64,000 bases of DNA from Bacteroidota bacterium. Its GTDB lineage: Bacteria; Bacteroidota; Bacteroidia; Chitinophagales; Chitinophagaceae. Both the position numbers and the translations under genes were made by a program. The notes beneath the pieces were generated by a model that was not told where the DNA came from, did no database searches, and saw only the letters and a program-made list of their open reading frames with translations. The number at the start of each line of letters is the position of its first letter. The first letter of the stretch is position 1. Location: positions 62,001 to 126,000 of the forward strand of contig JAFDXY010000015.1 in assembly GCA_018267725.1 (NCBI GenBank), written 5' to 3'. Below are positions 16,629 to 25,158 of the stretch, in pieces.

Positions 16629-19600
16629 TTATATATTTAAGGTGTTTTCAAAATCATCACACAATTGGGTTAAACTATCTTTGGTTTCTCGTTTAAAAAA
16701 CTCTCCCAAATCTTTGTTGATGATGGTGTATTTTCTATAAATTTTTGAGAAGTCTCGGTAAATTTCTTCTTGACTAAATGTTGTGCCATCATCTTTGATT
16801 TTAGCTACTAACCTTTTACCTACATCATCTGTGTGTATGTATGTAAAAAACGTTTCTATTTTGGCTTCAAACTCTTTTATTAATTCTGCTATTGCTTCTT
16901 CTTCTTGATTTCTTTTTTCAATTACTTTTAAAATGTTGAATTTATATTTGCCACCTTCCGTTGGTGGAGTTGGCTTAGGGTTCTTAGGGGGGGTTGGTTT
17001 TTTTATTACCTCATCTTTAGGTGCTACAATGCCTATTCTATTATCAAAATATATTTCTACATCGTCTATAATATCTGTTGGTTTATTTAGGTGGTTATAC
17101 TCATAATTGAACTTACGCCAAAACTCTAAAAAGATTGGGTCTGAATATTTTTTATCTAAGTCTAAAACAAACTCAATAAGGTTTAATATTTTATAGTAAC
17201 TATTAATGCTATTTTTTAACTGTTTCGCTACTGCTTTATTTGCTGTAATATAATCAGCAAAGCTATTTACCATATTGAAAATTGCTTGAACTTGTTCTTT
17301 ACCTTGTTTATAGTTACTAAAAGTTGTAAAATGATTTGTATAAATGGAATGTGTTTTAAGAGATTTAAAAAGGTCGTCTAATCTTTCTTCATCACCTAAT
17401 GGGTCAAAGTCTGATACCACCACATTACTAAAGTGTTCAAAGGCTACTTTGATGTTTTTTACATTTACATTCTTATAAGAGAAGTCAATTATTTTACAAT
17501 CGTTTTTATGCTTTGTAGTTCTATTAACTCTTGATATGGTTTGTATGGCATTGATACCTCTAATTTCTTTATCTAAAAACAATGTATGTAGTTTAGGTTC
17601 GTCATAACCAGTTTGTAATTTATCTACAACTATGATTATACCATTCTTTGCCAACTTGAAGGATTGTAAAACATTCTTTTCGTTTAAGCCGTCATTTATG
17701 CTATTGCTACTTGGTTGGTCTTGGCTATCAGAATACACAATGTAAACAGGTGCTTCCTTAAATCTTTCGTATTTTTTTTGCTGTACTATTTCGTTAAAGT
17801 ATTTTTCAATTTTCTTTTTATAAATAATTGCATTTGGTATTGAAGAAACTGCCAACATTGCTTTTGCTGTACCTCTAATATTGTGGTAAACTGTTGTAAT
17901 AAGCCTCTGTACAATAAATTTGGCAATAGCATCTATTCTATCATTATTAGCATAAATTTTCTTTTTACGAATAGCATATTTTTTACCGTATTCATCTATA
18001 CCTGTATCTGTATTGTCTGGTATTTCTTCATAACCTGTATCACCCTCAAATCCTTCTAATTCATTGTCAGGTATTTCAAAAAACATTTTTGCAGAAACTG
18101 GTACTATGCCTTTGATTGGATTTAGTATGTAACCATCTTCAATAGCTTCTTTCATTGTGTAGCTGTCAAAGGGAATCCATATTTTTTCAGCTTCTGCATA
18201 TTTATTAAACTCACCAAACCTTGCTAATGTATGGTCGCTTGGTGTGGCTGTGAAACCTACTATCAGATTCTTTTTTTGCCTTGATTTATTGTAGGCTGTA
18301 TTATTATCAAAACTGCTTTGTAATTCATCAAAAACACTTATCATTTCTTCGTGCTGTACACCACTATTACTACGGTGTATTTCGTCTATTAAAAAAGCAA
18401 TACGAAGTGTTGAAAGTTTTTTTACTATGGCAGGATCAATAATATTATTAACACTTTCAAACTTTTGAAGGTTTACTACAACAACTCGTTTATCGCTGCT
18501 TAAAGCCAATTTAAACGACTTTGGGTCTGAGGCTTCTATAAACATTCCTTTTTGAATATTCATATTGTGCAACATTGTATCTAACTGGTCTCGTAATTGC
18601 AACCTATCTACAACCAACATTATTTTATCATATACATAAGCACCGTTTTTATGTAAATCTTTTAGCTGCAATGCTGTCCAACCAATAATATTAGATTTAC
18701 CAAACCCTGCTGAATATTGCAATAATAAGGAATAGATATTTTTATTGTTTTGGTATTTCTGCCTTTTACTAATGAGTTCTTTTATTTGTTCTGCTCCTAC
18801 GCCTTTGGCTTTTAGTTCTGCTTCTAACTTATTTATAAAATAATCAGGTTCGGTTTCGTGTTCTAAAAATTCATCTATCTTGCTTAATACTTTATCTGTA
18901 CCAAATTTCTGTTTAGGTCTTGGGCTAATTAATCTACCATCATTGTGCTTGTATTCTTTGGTTTTACTACCTTCTTTTCTTATTAGTTCTCGTTCCAAAA
19001 AGTTGAAATACAGTATTTCTTTCTCTATCATTTTTTTATCATAGTGTGCCTTAAAAACTTCTTCAAATCTTTCTGTTTTAGTACCTGTTTTATTTCGTAA
19101 TGGATAGGCTTTAAAATCTTTGGTAATATTCAAATTGTACTCGTTGAAATCAAAAGTATCTGCCTGGACTATGCTTTTAATTAAATCAAATTGATTGGCA
19201 ATGTTTCGTATTACATAAGTTTCGTTAATGTCTGTAGAAGTAATATGTATTGCTTTTTCAAATATCTTCAAAAAGTCTTTACGGATAGTTTGACTAATGT
19301 CGTTATCCTCTGCAATTTTCAAATATTCTTCTACTGCTGTTTGATAATCTTTAGCTACTTTTTTTCTGCCGTTGGTTCTTGCATTTTGATTGTTGTAATT
19401 GCTTTTTAGTTCGCTATATCCTAAATAAATACCATTGACAAAAAATGAAAGGTCTGGTCTGAATGAAAAGCATTGTTTGCTATTATGCTTGAAAATGTAA
19501 GGCAACTCTTGTATAACAGTAAAAATATTTTCTTCAAACAATTTATCTTCGTGGGTAACACTGCCACTTGGATAAAATAGATAAATAGGTATGCCTTGAA

Positions 19601-19895
19601 AATCTACTTTTTTATTGTTATTAATAAACAACGCCATATTAGCAGAAGATTTAACCCTCTCATCTAAGAACTTGCAAAACTCATCTAACAATTCTTTTTC
19701 GCTACTAAATTTCTTCAATAGCTTTCGGTAATTGTCTTTATTGAGTGAAGTTTCTGAAATAAAATGTTTCAAATCTTCAACCAAAAAAAATAGGTTGGAA
19801 ACCGTATTTGCTTTGGCTTCTTTATACTGCATACCGTCTTGTCTTTCACAAAGAAAGTTAATGAGGTATTTATCTTGTAAGTCTAATTCTTGCAT
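16629..19895 (-). CDS. hsdR: Type I restriction enzyme, R subunit
   Basis: A 1088-residue protein. The N-terminal nuclease domain carries the PD-(D/E)xK pattern RPDLSFF ... YLGYSELKSN (about 146-168). The SF2 translocase follows: Walker A in QYSAGFGKSNIIGW (about 395), MLVVDRLQLRDQL, DEIHRSNSG (about 500), VGFTATPSD, and QTISRVNRT (motif VI). Near residue 967 a Pro/Lys linker KKPTPPKNPKPTPP is encoded by a C7 run (16987-16993) beside an A7 run. It cleaves unmodified foreign DNA after ATP-driven translocation in complex with HsdM and HsdS. It is the last gene of the R-M run; its likely operators lie 55-130 bp upstream. Confidence 0.95.
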   Translation of the reverse strand: MQELDLQDKYLINFLCERQDGMQYKEAKANTVSNLFFLVEDLKHFISETSLNKDNYRKLLKKFSSEKELLDEFCKFLDERVKSSANMALFINNNKKVDFQGIPIYLFYPSGSVTHEDKLFEENIFTVIQELPYIFKHNSKQCFSFRPDLSFFVNGIYLGYSELKSNYNNQNARTNGRKKVAKDYQTAVEEYLKIAEDNDISQTIRKDFLKIFEKAIHITSTDINETYVIRNIANQFDLIKSIVQADTFDFNEYNLNITKDFKAYPLRNKTGTKTERFEEVFKAHYDKKMIEKEILYFNFLERELIRKEGSKTKEYKHNDGRLISPRPKQKFGTDKVLSKIDEFLEHETEPDYFINKLEAELKAKGVGAEQIKELISKRQKYQNNKNIYSLLLQYSAGFGKSNIIGWTALQLKDLHKNGAYVYDKIMLVVDRLQLRDQLDTMLHNMNIQKGMFIEASDPKSFKLALSSDKRVVVVNLQKFESVNNIIDPAIVKKLSTLRIAFLIDEIHRSNSGVQHEEMISVFDELQSSFDNNTAYNKSRQKKNLIVGFTATPSDHTLARFGEFNKYAEAEKIWIPFDSYTMKEAIEDGYILNPIKGIVPVSAKMFFEIPDNELEGFEGDTGYEEIPDNTDTGIDEYGKKYAIRKKKIYANNDRIDAIAKFIVQRLITTVYHNIRGTAKAMLAVSSIPNAIIYKKKIEKYFNEIVQQKKYERFKEAPVYIVYSDSQDQPSSNSINDGLNEKNVLQSFKLAKNGIIIVVDKLQTGYDEPKLHTLFLDKEIRGINAIQTISRVNRTTKHKNDCKIIDFSYKNVNVKNIKVAFEHFSNVVVSDFDPLGDEERLDDLFKSLKTHSIYTNHFTTFSNYKQGKEQVQAIFNMVNSFADYITANKAVAKQLKNSINSYYKILNLIEFVLDLDKKYSDPIFLEFWRKFNYEYNHLNKPTDIIDDVEIYFDNRIGIVAPKDEVIKKPTPPKNPKPTPPTEGGKYKFNILKVIEKRNQEEEAIAELIKEFEAKIETFFTYIHTDDVGKRLVAKIKDDGTTFSQEEIYRDFSKIYRKYTIINKDLGEFFKRETKDSLTQLCDDFENTLNI

Positions 19896-20224
19896 ATTGT
19901 CTGAACCTTGATATTGTTGATTAAACTGATTGCCCTGATTTTTTGAGTTGTTTCCAAAATGGAAATAACTTGATTTGAACTATTTCCAATTTGGAAAGAG
20001 TTAACGAGGAATACTCGGTAACAGATGTTGAAAAAATAATTGTATATTTGCCTTGCAATTTTACTTACATCATAATACACATCTGTGTAGGTTGTCAGTA
20101 ATGATACAGGGTATGTAAGATTGCTTTTTAATATTAAATTAGCTCCCACACTTTGGATAGTATCCAATGTTTGACACCTCAAAATACTGGGTGTTTCTTT
20201 TTTATATAAATGCAGTCTTTTCAT
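19883..20224 (-). CDS. Doubtful 113-aa ORF between BRO-N gene and hsdR
   Basis: The frame starts one base after the BRO-N stop and overlaps the hsdR start by 13 bp, spacing that would suit an operon. The product (MKRLHLYKKETPSILRCQ ... QIGNSSNQVISILETTQK) matches no family I know, has no clear domain, and its 3' half coincides with three strong inverted repeats. I therefore consider it as likely to be a chance frame over a regulatory region, or the remnant of a gene, as a real protein. Confidence 0.3.
   Translation of the reverse strand: MKRLHLYKKETPSILRCQTLDTIQSVGANLILKSNLTYPVSLLTTYTDVYYDVSKIARQIYNYFFNICYRVFLVNSFQIGNSSNQVISILETTQKIRAISLINNIKVQTICKN
19951..20022 (-). promoter_or_regulatory. 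Putative operator cluster upstream of hsdR
   Basis: Three inverted repeats lie in 72 bp. TTTCCAAAATGGAAA (19951-19965) and TTTCCAATTTGGAAA (19983-19997) are near-identical palindromes whose centres are 32 bp apart, about three helical turns. GTTAACGAG (20000-20008) pairs with CTCGGTAAC (20014-20022) with one mismatch. They sit 56-127 bp before the hsdR start. A related palindrome lies upstream of hsdM. Binding protein unknown; the island's HTH or BRO-N proteins are candidates. Confidence 0.6.
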
Positions 20225-20225
20225 T

Positions 20226-21059
20226 TTATTTTTTAATTTTCTTACTCTCTTTTTTTGGTGGTAAAAAGTTATCGCCTGTAATTACACTTTTGCCTGTTTT
20301 GGCTTCTAATTCTTTTCGAGCATTTTTGGCAACTGCTCCACCTTTTTTACTGGCTTTGGCATTTTCTGCTACGCCTTTTGCCTTGTCGGTTTCGGCTATT
20401 TGCCTTGTAGATAATTCGGCTAAGGCTGTAAAAATGAGTTCGGCTTCACTCATATGGTCTCTAAGGTTTTGAGATTTTAAGCCTTTGAGTTCTTTATGTT
20501 TTTTTACGGTAAGTCCTGTCCATTCTTGGTGAATAATACTGGTAAGCATAGCAAATTCGTCTTTTTGGGTTACGCCACTTTCTTTCCAATAATCGGTGAG
20601 TTTGTTTCGGGTTTCTTGCCCTGTCATTCGTTGTTGTATCCATTTTTCACTCCTGCCCATTTTTTGCCAATTTTCTCTGGCTCTATCCATACTTAGGCTG
20701 GGGTCTTGTATTTCTTGTATTCTTTCGTAGCCTATTTTGGCTAACCATTGCTTAAATGGCTCTGCTTTGGGGCTGGGTATAGATTGGATTAGACGGAAAA
20801 TATCTTCTACATTGCCTACATCTGTTAGTCGCATTTTGCCATCAGTCGCAACCATTTTCAAAGCGTTACAATTTGTAACGCTTTCATTTCCCTCTGCCTT
20901 TAATCGTTTTTTCAATACTCTCCAATAAACTTGTGGATTAGGGCTTTCGGTAAGTGCTTGTATTATATCTACTATGGCAAAAAACCATACTTCTGATTTA
21001 TCATCAAAATGCCTTCTTATATGCTTTGCCTCAAAAATGGCAATTTCTTTATTGTTCAT
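20226..21059 (-). CDS. BRO-N domain protein in the R-M operon
   Basis: A 277-residue protein. Its N-terminal 110 residues match the BRO-N fold: AIFEAKHIRRHFDDKSEVWFFAIVDIIQALTES, YWRVLKKRLKAEGNE, TDVGNVEDIFRLIQSIPSPKAEPFKQWLAKIG. The central part (GVTQKDEFAMLTSIIHQEWTGLTVKKHKELKGL) resembles DinD-like proteins, and the end is Lys/Ala-rich and basic (AKASKKGGAVAKNARKELEAKTG). BRO-N domains bind DNA and occur in phage antirepressors. It sits 10 bp behind hsdS, so it is expressed with the methylase genes; a role in controlling restriction is inferred. Confidence 0.82.
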   Translation of the reverse strand: MNNKEIAIFEAKHIRRHFDDKSEVWFFAIVDIIQALTESPNPQVYWRVLKKRLKAEGNESVTNCNALKMVATDGKMRLTDVGNVEDIFRLIQSIPSPKAEPFKQWLAKIGYERIQEIQDPSLSMDRARENWQKMGRSEKWIQQRMTGQETRNKLTDYWKESGVTQKDEFAMLTSIIHQEWTGLTVKKHKELKGLKSQNLRDHMSEAELIFTALAELSTRQIAETDKAKGVAENAKASKKGGAVAKNARKELEAKTGKSVITGDNFLPPKKESKKIKK

Positions 21060-21069
21060 ATTTATATTT

Positions 21070-22386
21070 TTAATCTGTTACTTTTATTTTACCTGTTACT
21101 ACATCATTGATTAATGTTTTTCGCAGTTCGTAATAATTATTAATTGTTAATTGTAAATTATTAATTATGGCATCTATGGTGCTGGTTTTAGCATCTATAT
21201 AGGTGGCTATTTCGGTTTGTTCTTGTTTGGGTGGGAACGGAATCAAAAAGTATTTTACATCTTCTTGATTTATACCACCTTGAGCACCACCTGTCATCAA
21301 TGTTCTTAATTTTTCTCTTTGAGAAATAAGTAAGTAATAAATATATTTTTCAGATAAATTATTCCCTATTTTAGAAAGTGCAACTATAGATTGATTAATT
21401 GCTGTATCAAATGTTAAGTAGCCAATATTAGAACAAGTTGCACCTGTTAATGCGATTAAAATGGAATTTCTCTTTGCCATTTTTGTAGAACTTTTTAATA
21501 ATGCATCTTTAGAAATGTAATCTTCTACAATTTCTGCAATAACTATATTATTTTGAACTTTCCCCGAAGGAATCCACGGAATATTACCAACCCAATACTC
21601 TTGAATATTTGTTTGAGGTGTACCACCTGCAATAGAATTACAAACATCTTTAATTCTTTTAATTGCCCAATGGCAAGGCACTAAACCCAACTCACTTTCT
21701 TTCAACTTTACTTTTTTATCTAAGCCTTTGGTAACTGCATTATTGATAATGGTTTTTCTTAACTCTTTGTAATATTCAATTTTGGTGGTGAGTAGGCTTA
21801 TTTTTTTATCTATGGCTTGGGTTTTGGCATCAAGGTAGGTGGCTATTTGGGTTTGTTCTGTGAGGGGTGGAAGAACTACTTCATAATTCCCAATTTGTTC
21901 TTGTGAAATCATTGGTATTGCTGTAGTTGCTGTTTGTGCAGAAATATAACCTTGTATAAAAGGTGACATCAAATAATAAAGCAGATATTGATTATTAGTT
22001 TTAATTTTCTTTAAAATAACCAATGAGGGGTTTATTGTAGCGTTCACACTTTCTAAACCAATAATTGAAACTTTACCAACTGTACTACCTCTTTGTACTA
22101 AAACAATATCATTTAGTTTCAAAATTATTTCTGGCGATTCATAATATTTTTGCCAAGATAGAAACTGTGGATTTTTAATTTCTATATTTCCTCTATCAGT
22201 CATTTCTGTAGCACCAATTACTAATCCTCCTTGATTTTTTTCTACAAAATCACCTTTTGTATAACCTCTAAATCCAATTCTTCCTTTAACAGTAGAAATA
22301 TCTTTAATTCTACCAATGTTCCAATGTTCAGGTATTACAGATAAACCTGTGAAGCCAATAAATTTTATTTCCTCATATTTTCTCAT
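21070..22386 (-). CDS. hsdS: Type I R-M specificity subunit
   Basis: A 438-residue protein with two target-recognition domains, each followed by a conserved helical region: PPLTEQTQIATYLDAKTQAIDKK... (about 170-220) and PPKQEQTEIATYIDAKTSTIDA... (about 383-430). TRD1 begins IPEHWNIGRIKD, TRD2 begins VPCHWAIKRIKDVCNSIAGGTP. The protein sets the bipartite DNA target of the HsdM/HsdR complex; the target cannot be read from sequence. It overlaps hsdM by 4 bp (ATGA). The second helix contains INNLQLTINNYYELRK, encoded by AT-rich repeat-like DNA. A 24-base match (one mismatch) between 21200-21223 and 21837-21860 could allow TRD exchange. Confidence 0.94.
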   Translation of the reverse strand: MRKYEEIKFIGFTGLSVIPEHWNIGRIKDISTVKGRIGFRGYTKGDFVEKNQGGLVIGATEMTDRGNIEIKNPQFLSWQKYYESPEIILKLNDIVLVQRGSTVGKVSIIGLESVNATINPSLVILKKIKTNNQYLLYYLMSPFIQGYISAQTATTAIPMISQEQIGNYEVVLPPLTEQTQIATYLDAKTQAIDKKISLLTTKIEYYKELRKTIINNAVTKGLDKKVKLKESELGLVPCHWAIKRIKDVCNSIAGGTPQTNIQEYWVGNIPWIPSGKVQNNIVIAEIVEDYISKDALLKSSTKMAKRNSILIALTGATCSNIGYLTFDTAINQSIVALSKIGNNLSEKYIYYLLISQREKLRTLMTGGAQGGINQEDVKYFLIPFPPKQEQTEIATYIDAKTSTIDAIINNLQLTINNYYELRKTLINDVVTGKIKVTD

Positions 22387-24533
22387 AAATCTAATTCACT
22401 TTCTAAATGTATTAATTGTGTTTCCAACTGCTCTAAATCGTTAGTAATAGCTTCAATAGGTCGTAATTGCTCTGGTGTGTAAAACACTTTATTAAAGTTG
22501 ATTTCTACGCCTATTACATTGTCTATATACTCATAAGGTTTGGTAATGTACTTAGCCATAAAAGCATCTATATTTCGTTGGTTGGTGGCTTCGTGTGGAT
22601 GGTACGGTATTATTTCATAATCTTTTTGTAGGTCTTTAGTAAGCTCTACAGTAATGGATATGCTTTTTGTTAGTTTGGTTTTGCTGTCTTTTTTGGCAGC
22701 GGCTTTTATTACTATTTTACCACAACCAAGTTTTTTTATGATTAATGGTGAATGATTAATTGTTAATGGTAGTTTGTCAACAATTACTAAACTTTCAATA
22801 TTGCTATCGTAAGTAATTATGGCTTCTTTAGTTTGTATATATAGCTTGTTTTCTTTGTAGTCAAAATTGTCAATAATGGGTTTTACTTCTGTTTCAAAAT
22901 ATTCGGTAATGGTATTGTAATTGTTTGCTTTTGCAATTTCTTCTGTTATATCAAATTCGGTTATTTCCGTTTTTTCATTTTCGGCAAACTGTATAATTTT
23001 AATCGGCTCTAATTTGTAAGACTTTTTCTCTTTTTCTTCATTAATCATTAATAAATCATCATTAACCATTTTCTTCTCATTCATCATTAACAATTTATCA
23101 TTAATCATTAACGCTTTACCCTCTTCATCAATATTGGTAAGCATTATGCTTTGTTTGTTGTAATAGAAGTGCCATTTATCAAATACTTTGGCAAAACTAT
23201 TGTCCTTAAAATCGGCTAATGCTTTTACAATTTCTGCTCTATTGCTTGGGTTCATTTGCTTTCGCTTTTTACCTTTGCTTTTCTTTAGTTGTTCCCAAAG
23301 TTCACTGGCATTAATTAGTATTACTTTATCTTTTCTGTTGGCTGGTTTATTTTTATTGAATATCCACAAATAAGTATAGATACCTGTATTGAAAAATTCA
23401 TCGGTAGGCATTTGAATAATGGCTTCTACCCAATCTTGCTCAAAAAAGTGTTTTCGGATATTGCTTTCGCCACTACCTGCATCGCCACTAAATAAAGTAG
23501 ATCCATTATGAACTACAATACTTAAACCATCATCAGCTAACTTGTGTAGTATGTGTTGGGTGAATAAAAACTGCCCATCACTAATTGAAGGTAAAGCAAC
23601 AAACCTTTCGGTAGTATCGTTTCTAATGTCTTTTTCAAAGCCTTTCCAATCAACACCGTAAGGTGGATTGGCTACTATAATACTAAAAGTTTTATCCCAA
23701 AATTTACCAATATCGGTTAAGGTGTTACCGTATTCTATTTGAGTATCTTTTCTAAAACGGCTTTCAATTTTTGCTAAGGCGTATAAAGTACCGTTCCACT
23801 CTTGCCCATAGGTTGCAGTAGGTCGGCTTGGGTATAGGTCTTGTATTTTATCTTCTACACCAAATAAAAGGTTGCCACCGCCACAAGTAGGGTCATAGAT
23901 TGTTAGAAACTTGCCGTTGTTTTCAATTTTAGAAGCAATGATTTCAGAGATTAAAGAAATAATATCATCGGGTGTATATTGCTCTCCTGCTGTTTCTGCT
24001 GATATATCTGCCCATTTACGCTTTATGTGTTCTTCAAGGGTTGTTATTTCAGAATTGCTAAAAGGGGTAAGGTCTATTTCACTCCAAGCCTGTACCGTTT
24101 CAAATAAAATTCGTTTCTTTTTGAGTTGTCCTGTAACGCCTGAAATATCTAAAAACTTTTCTTCTTCAGTGCCTTTATCTACACCTAATAGGTAACGAGT
24201 TTCGGGGTCAAAGGCTTTTAGGTATGAATGAAAATCTACATCAAAGGTTTTATCGTTTTTACAAATGTCTTTCAATGTTTTGTTTTTACGAATTACAAAA
24301 TCATTGTAGCCTAAGCCTTCCTCCTGGAATAGTTCTATAAAATCTTCAATATCTAAATCTGTATGTGTTTCTTTAAGTTTGTTACTTTCTCTAATCAACC
24401 TACTCTCTACCATAATTAAGGCAAAATAGGGCATCATAAATTTTGGAAAATCGCTTTGCTTGATACCTGCACCCAATAGTAAATCGGCTGTACGCCATAC
24501 ATCGCCTTCGTATTTTAGAATGTTAATGCTCAT
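22383..24533 (-). CDS. hsdM: Type I R-M adenine methyltransferase subunit
   Basis: A 716-residue protein with the N-6 adenine methylase core: AGEQYTPDDIISLI, the AdoMet motif DPTCGGGNLL (Asp214 onwards) and catalytic NPPYGVDW (about 289). It methylates adenine in the target chosen by HsdS and forms the core of the restriction complex. It is longer than typical HsdM (about 500-550) because of C-terminal extensions, including an in-frame insert near residues 471-500 with repeated LMINDKLLMMNEKK / VNDDLLMINEEKE and another INHSPLIIKK stretch near 595, both encoded by ATTAATCATTAA-like DNA. First gene of the R-M run. Confidence 0.94.
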   Translation of the reverse strand: MSINILKYEGDVWRTADLLLGAGIKQSDFPKFMMPYFALIMVESRLIRESNKLKETHTDLDIEDFIELFQEEGLGYNDFVIRKNKTLKDICKNDKTFDVDFHSYLKAFDPETRYLLGVDKGTEEEKFLDISGVTGQLKKKRILFETVQAWSEIDLTPFSNSEITTLEEHIKRKWADISAETAGEQYTPDDIISLISEIIASKIENNGKFLTIYDPTCGGGNLLFGVEDKIQDLYPSRPTATYGQEWNGTLYALAKIESRFRKDTQIEYGNTLTDIGKFWDKTFSIIVANPPYGVDWKGFEKDIRNDTTERFVALPSISDGQFLFTQHILHKLADDGLSIVVHNGSTLFSGDAGSGESNIRKHFFEQDWVEAIIQMPTDEFFNTGIYTYLWIFNKNKPANRKDKVILINASELWEQLKKSKGKKRKQMNPSNRAEIVKALADFKDNSFAKVFDKWHFYYNKQSIMLTNIDEEGKALMINDKLLMMNEKKMVNDDLLMINEEKEKKSYKLEPIKIIQFAENEKTEITEFDITEEIAKANNYNTITEYFETEVKPIIDNFDYKENKLYIQTKEAIITYDSNIESLVIVDKLPLTINHSPLIIKKLGCGKIVIKAAAKKDSKTKLTKSISITVELTKDLQKDYEIIPYHPHEATNQRNIDAFMAKYITKPYEYIDNVIGVEINFNKVFYTPEQLRPIEAITNDLEQLETQLIHLESELDL

Positions 24534-24596
24534 TTGTTGTTCTTGATTTGTTTTGTAACTGATTTTATGTATAACAATTTCCCATCAATATACCTC

Positions 24597-24604
24597 CAAA
24601 AATA
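24597..24604 (-). promoter_or_regulatory. -7 box upstream of hsdM
   Basis: On the minus strand TATTTTTG matches TAnnTTTG, 63 bp before the hsdM start. A -33 TTTG is not visible at the expected distance, so activation by a regulator bound upstream (24691-24704) is possible. Confidence 0.4.
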
Positions 24605-24690
24605 AGAAACTGGATGCTGAAATAATCTATTAAAAAAAATTATAAATATTCATTATTCAACTTAAGCAGCCCATACAAAAGTTTAAAAAA

Positions 24691-24704
24691 TTTCCAAAAG
24701 GAAA
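24691..24704 (-). promoter_or_regulatory. Putative operator upstream of hsdM
   Basis: TTTCCAAAAGGAAA is an inverted repeat (arms TTTCC/GGAAA) closely resembling the two palindromes upstream of hsdR. It lies 158 bp before hsdM and 87 bp beyond the -7 box. A half site TTTTGGAAAC follows at 24847-24856. Confidence 0.45.
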
Positions 24705-24721
24705 CGGAATAAATGAAGGCA

Positions 24722-24819
24722 ATTGTTTTTGAAAGTATTTTGTTGGCAAGCAAATTCTTTTAACGCAGGAAAAATGAATTTGCCAATTGTGTTAAGGTTA
24801 AAAGTCTTTCAAAAACAAT
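24722..24819. other. 98-base nested hairpin
   Basis: Outer arms ATTGTTTTTGAAAG (24722-24735) and CTTTCAAAAACAAT (24806-24819) pair perfectly over 14 bp. Inside, TTGGCAAGCAAATTC (24743-24757) pairs with GAATTTGCCAA (24776-24786) over 11 bp with a four-base bulge. A third pair, CTTTTAAC (24757-24764) with GTTAAAAG (24797-24804), would compete with or knot onto the inner stem. Candidate structured RNA or protein-binding DNA. Confidence 0.55.
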
Positions 24820-24960
24820 GAAGATCAGATTTGTGTTTATGCCGTAGTCTTTTGGAAACCGCAGGCGTGTTTTTTAAGCTTTTGAAAATCTTTGCTGATG
24901 TTGAATAATTAATTAAATAATATGATACTAATTGTTGCCATGAAAAGCTATTGTACAAGA

Positions 24961-24997
24961 GTGCGACGCAAGGAACGGTGCAGGTAGTTCCTTAGCT
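24961..24997 (+). repeat. Short dispersed repeat, copy A
   Basis: GTGCGACGCAA (24961-24971) is followed by a hairpin AAGGAAC/GTTCCTT (24970-24976, 24987-24993) and TTCCTTAGCT (24988-24997). Both words recur at 52668-52710, the second one inverted there. Confidence 0.45.
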
Positions 24998-25032
24998 TAT
25001 ATCACAAGTTAGCAATCATTCAGAATCAAAAT

Positions 25033-25077
25033 GGCATATGTCTATAACATATGCCAACTGCCGCCCACTGCGGGCGG
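25033..25077. other. Two consecutive hairpins
   Basis: GGCATATGT (25033-25041) and ACATATGCC (25047-25055) form a perfect 9-bp stem with loop CTATA; five bases on, CCGCCC (25061-25066) and GGGCGG (25072-25077) form a GC-only 6-bp stem, striking in this AT-rich DNA. Confidence 0.6.
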
Positions 25078-25133
25078 AACTTTTACGTTTCCTATTTGAT
25101 TTTTTACATTAAATGTAAATGAATTTAAAAGCA

Positions 25134-25158
25134 AAGGGCAAGTTAGTTTCTTGCCCTT
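25134..25158 (-). terminator. Terminator after the HTH gene pair
   Basis: AAGGGCAAG (25134-25142) and CTTGCCCTT (25150-25158) form a perfect 9-bp stem with a 7-base loop. Read on the minus strand it follows the HTH gene stop by 13 bp and is followed by TTGCTTTT, a moderate T-rich tail. Confidence 0.7.

Noticed and set aside
20167..20472. 101-codon plus-strand ORF over the BRO-N gene
   Set aside because: It lies antisense to a well-supported gene and reads as a hydrophobic shadow of its Lys/Ala-rich C-terminus.
23035..23125. Phase-variable simple-sequence repeat in hsdM
   Set aside because: The repeat units are irregular and not exact tandem copies, so classic slippage is unlikely; listed as translated repeat instead.
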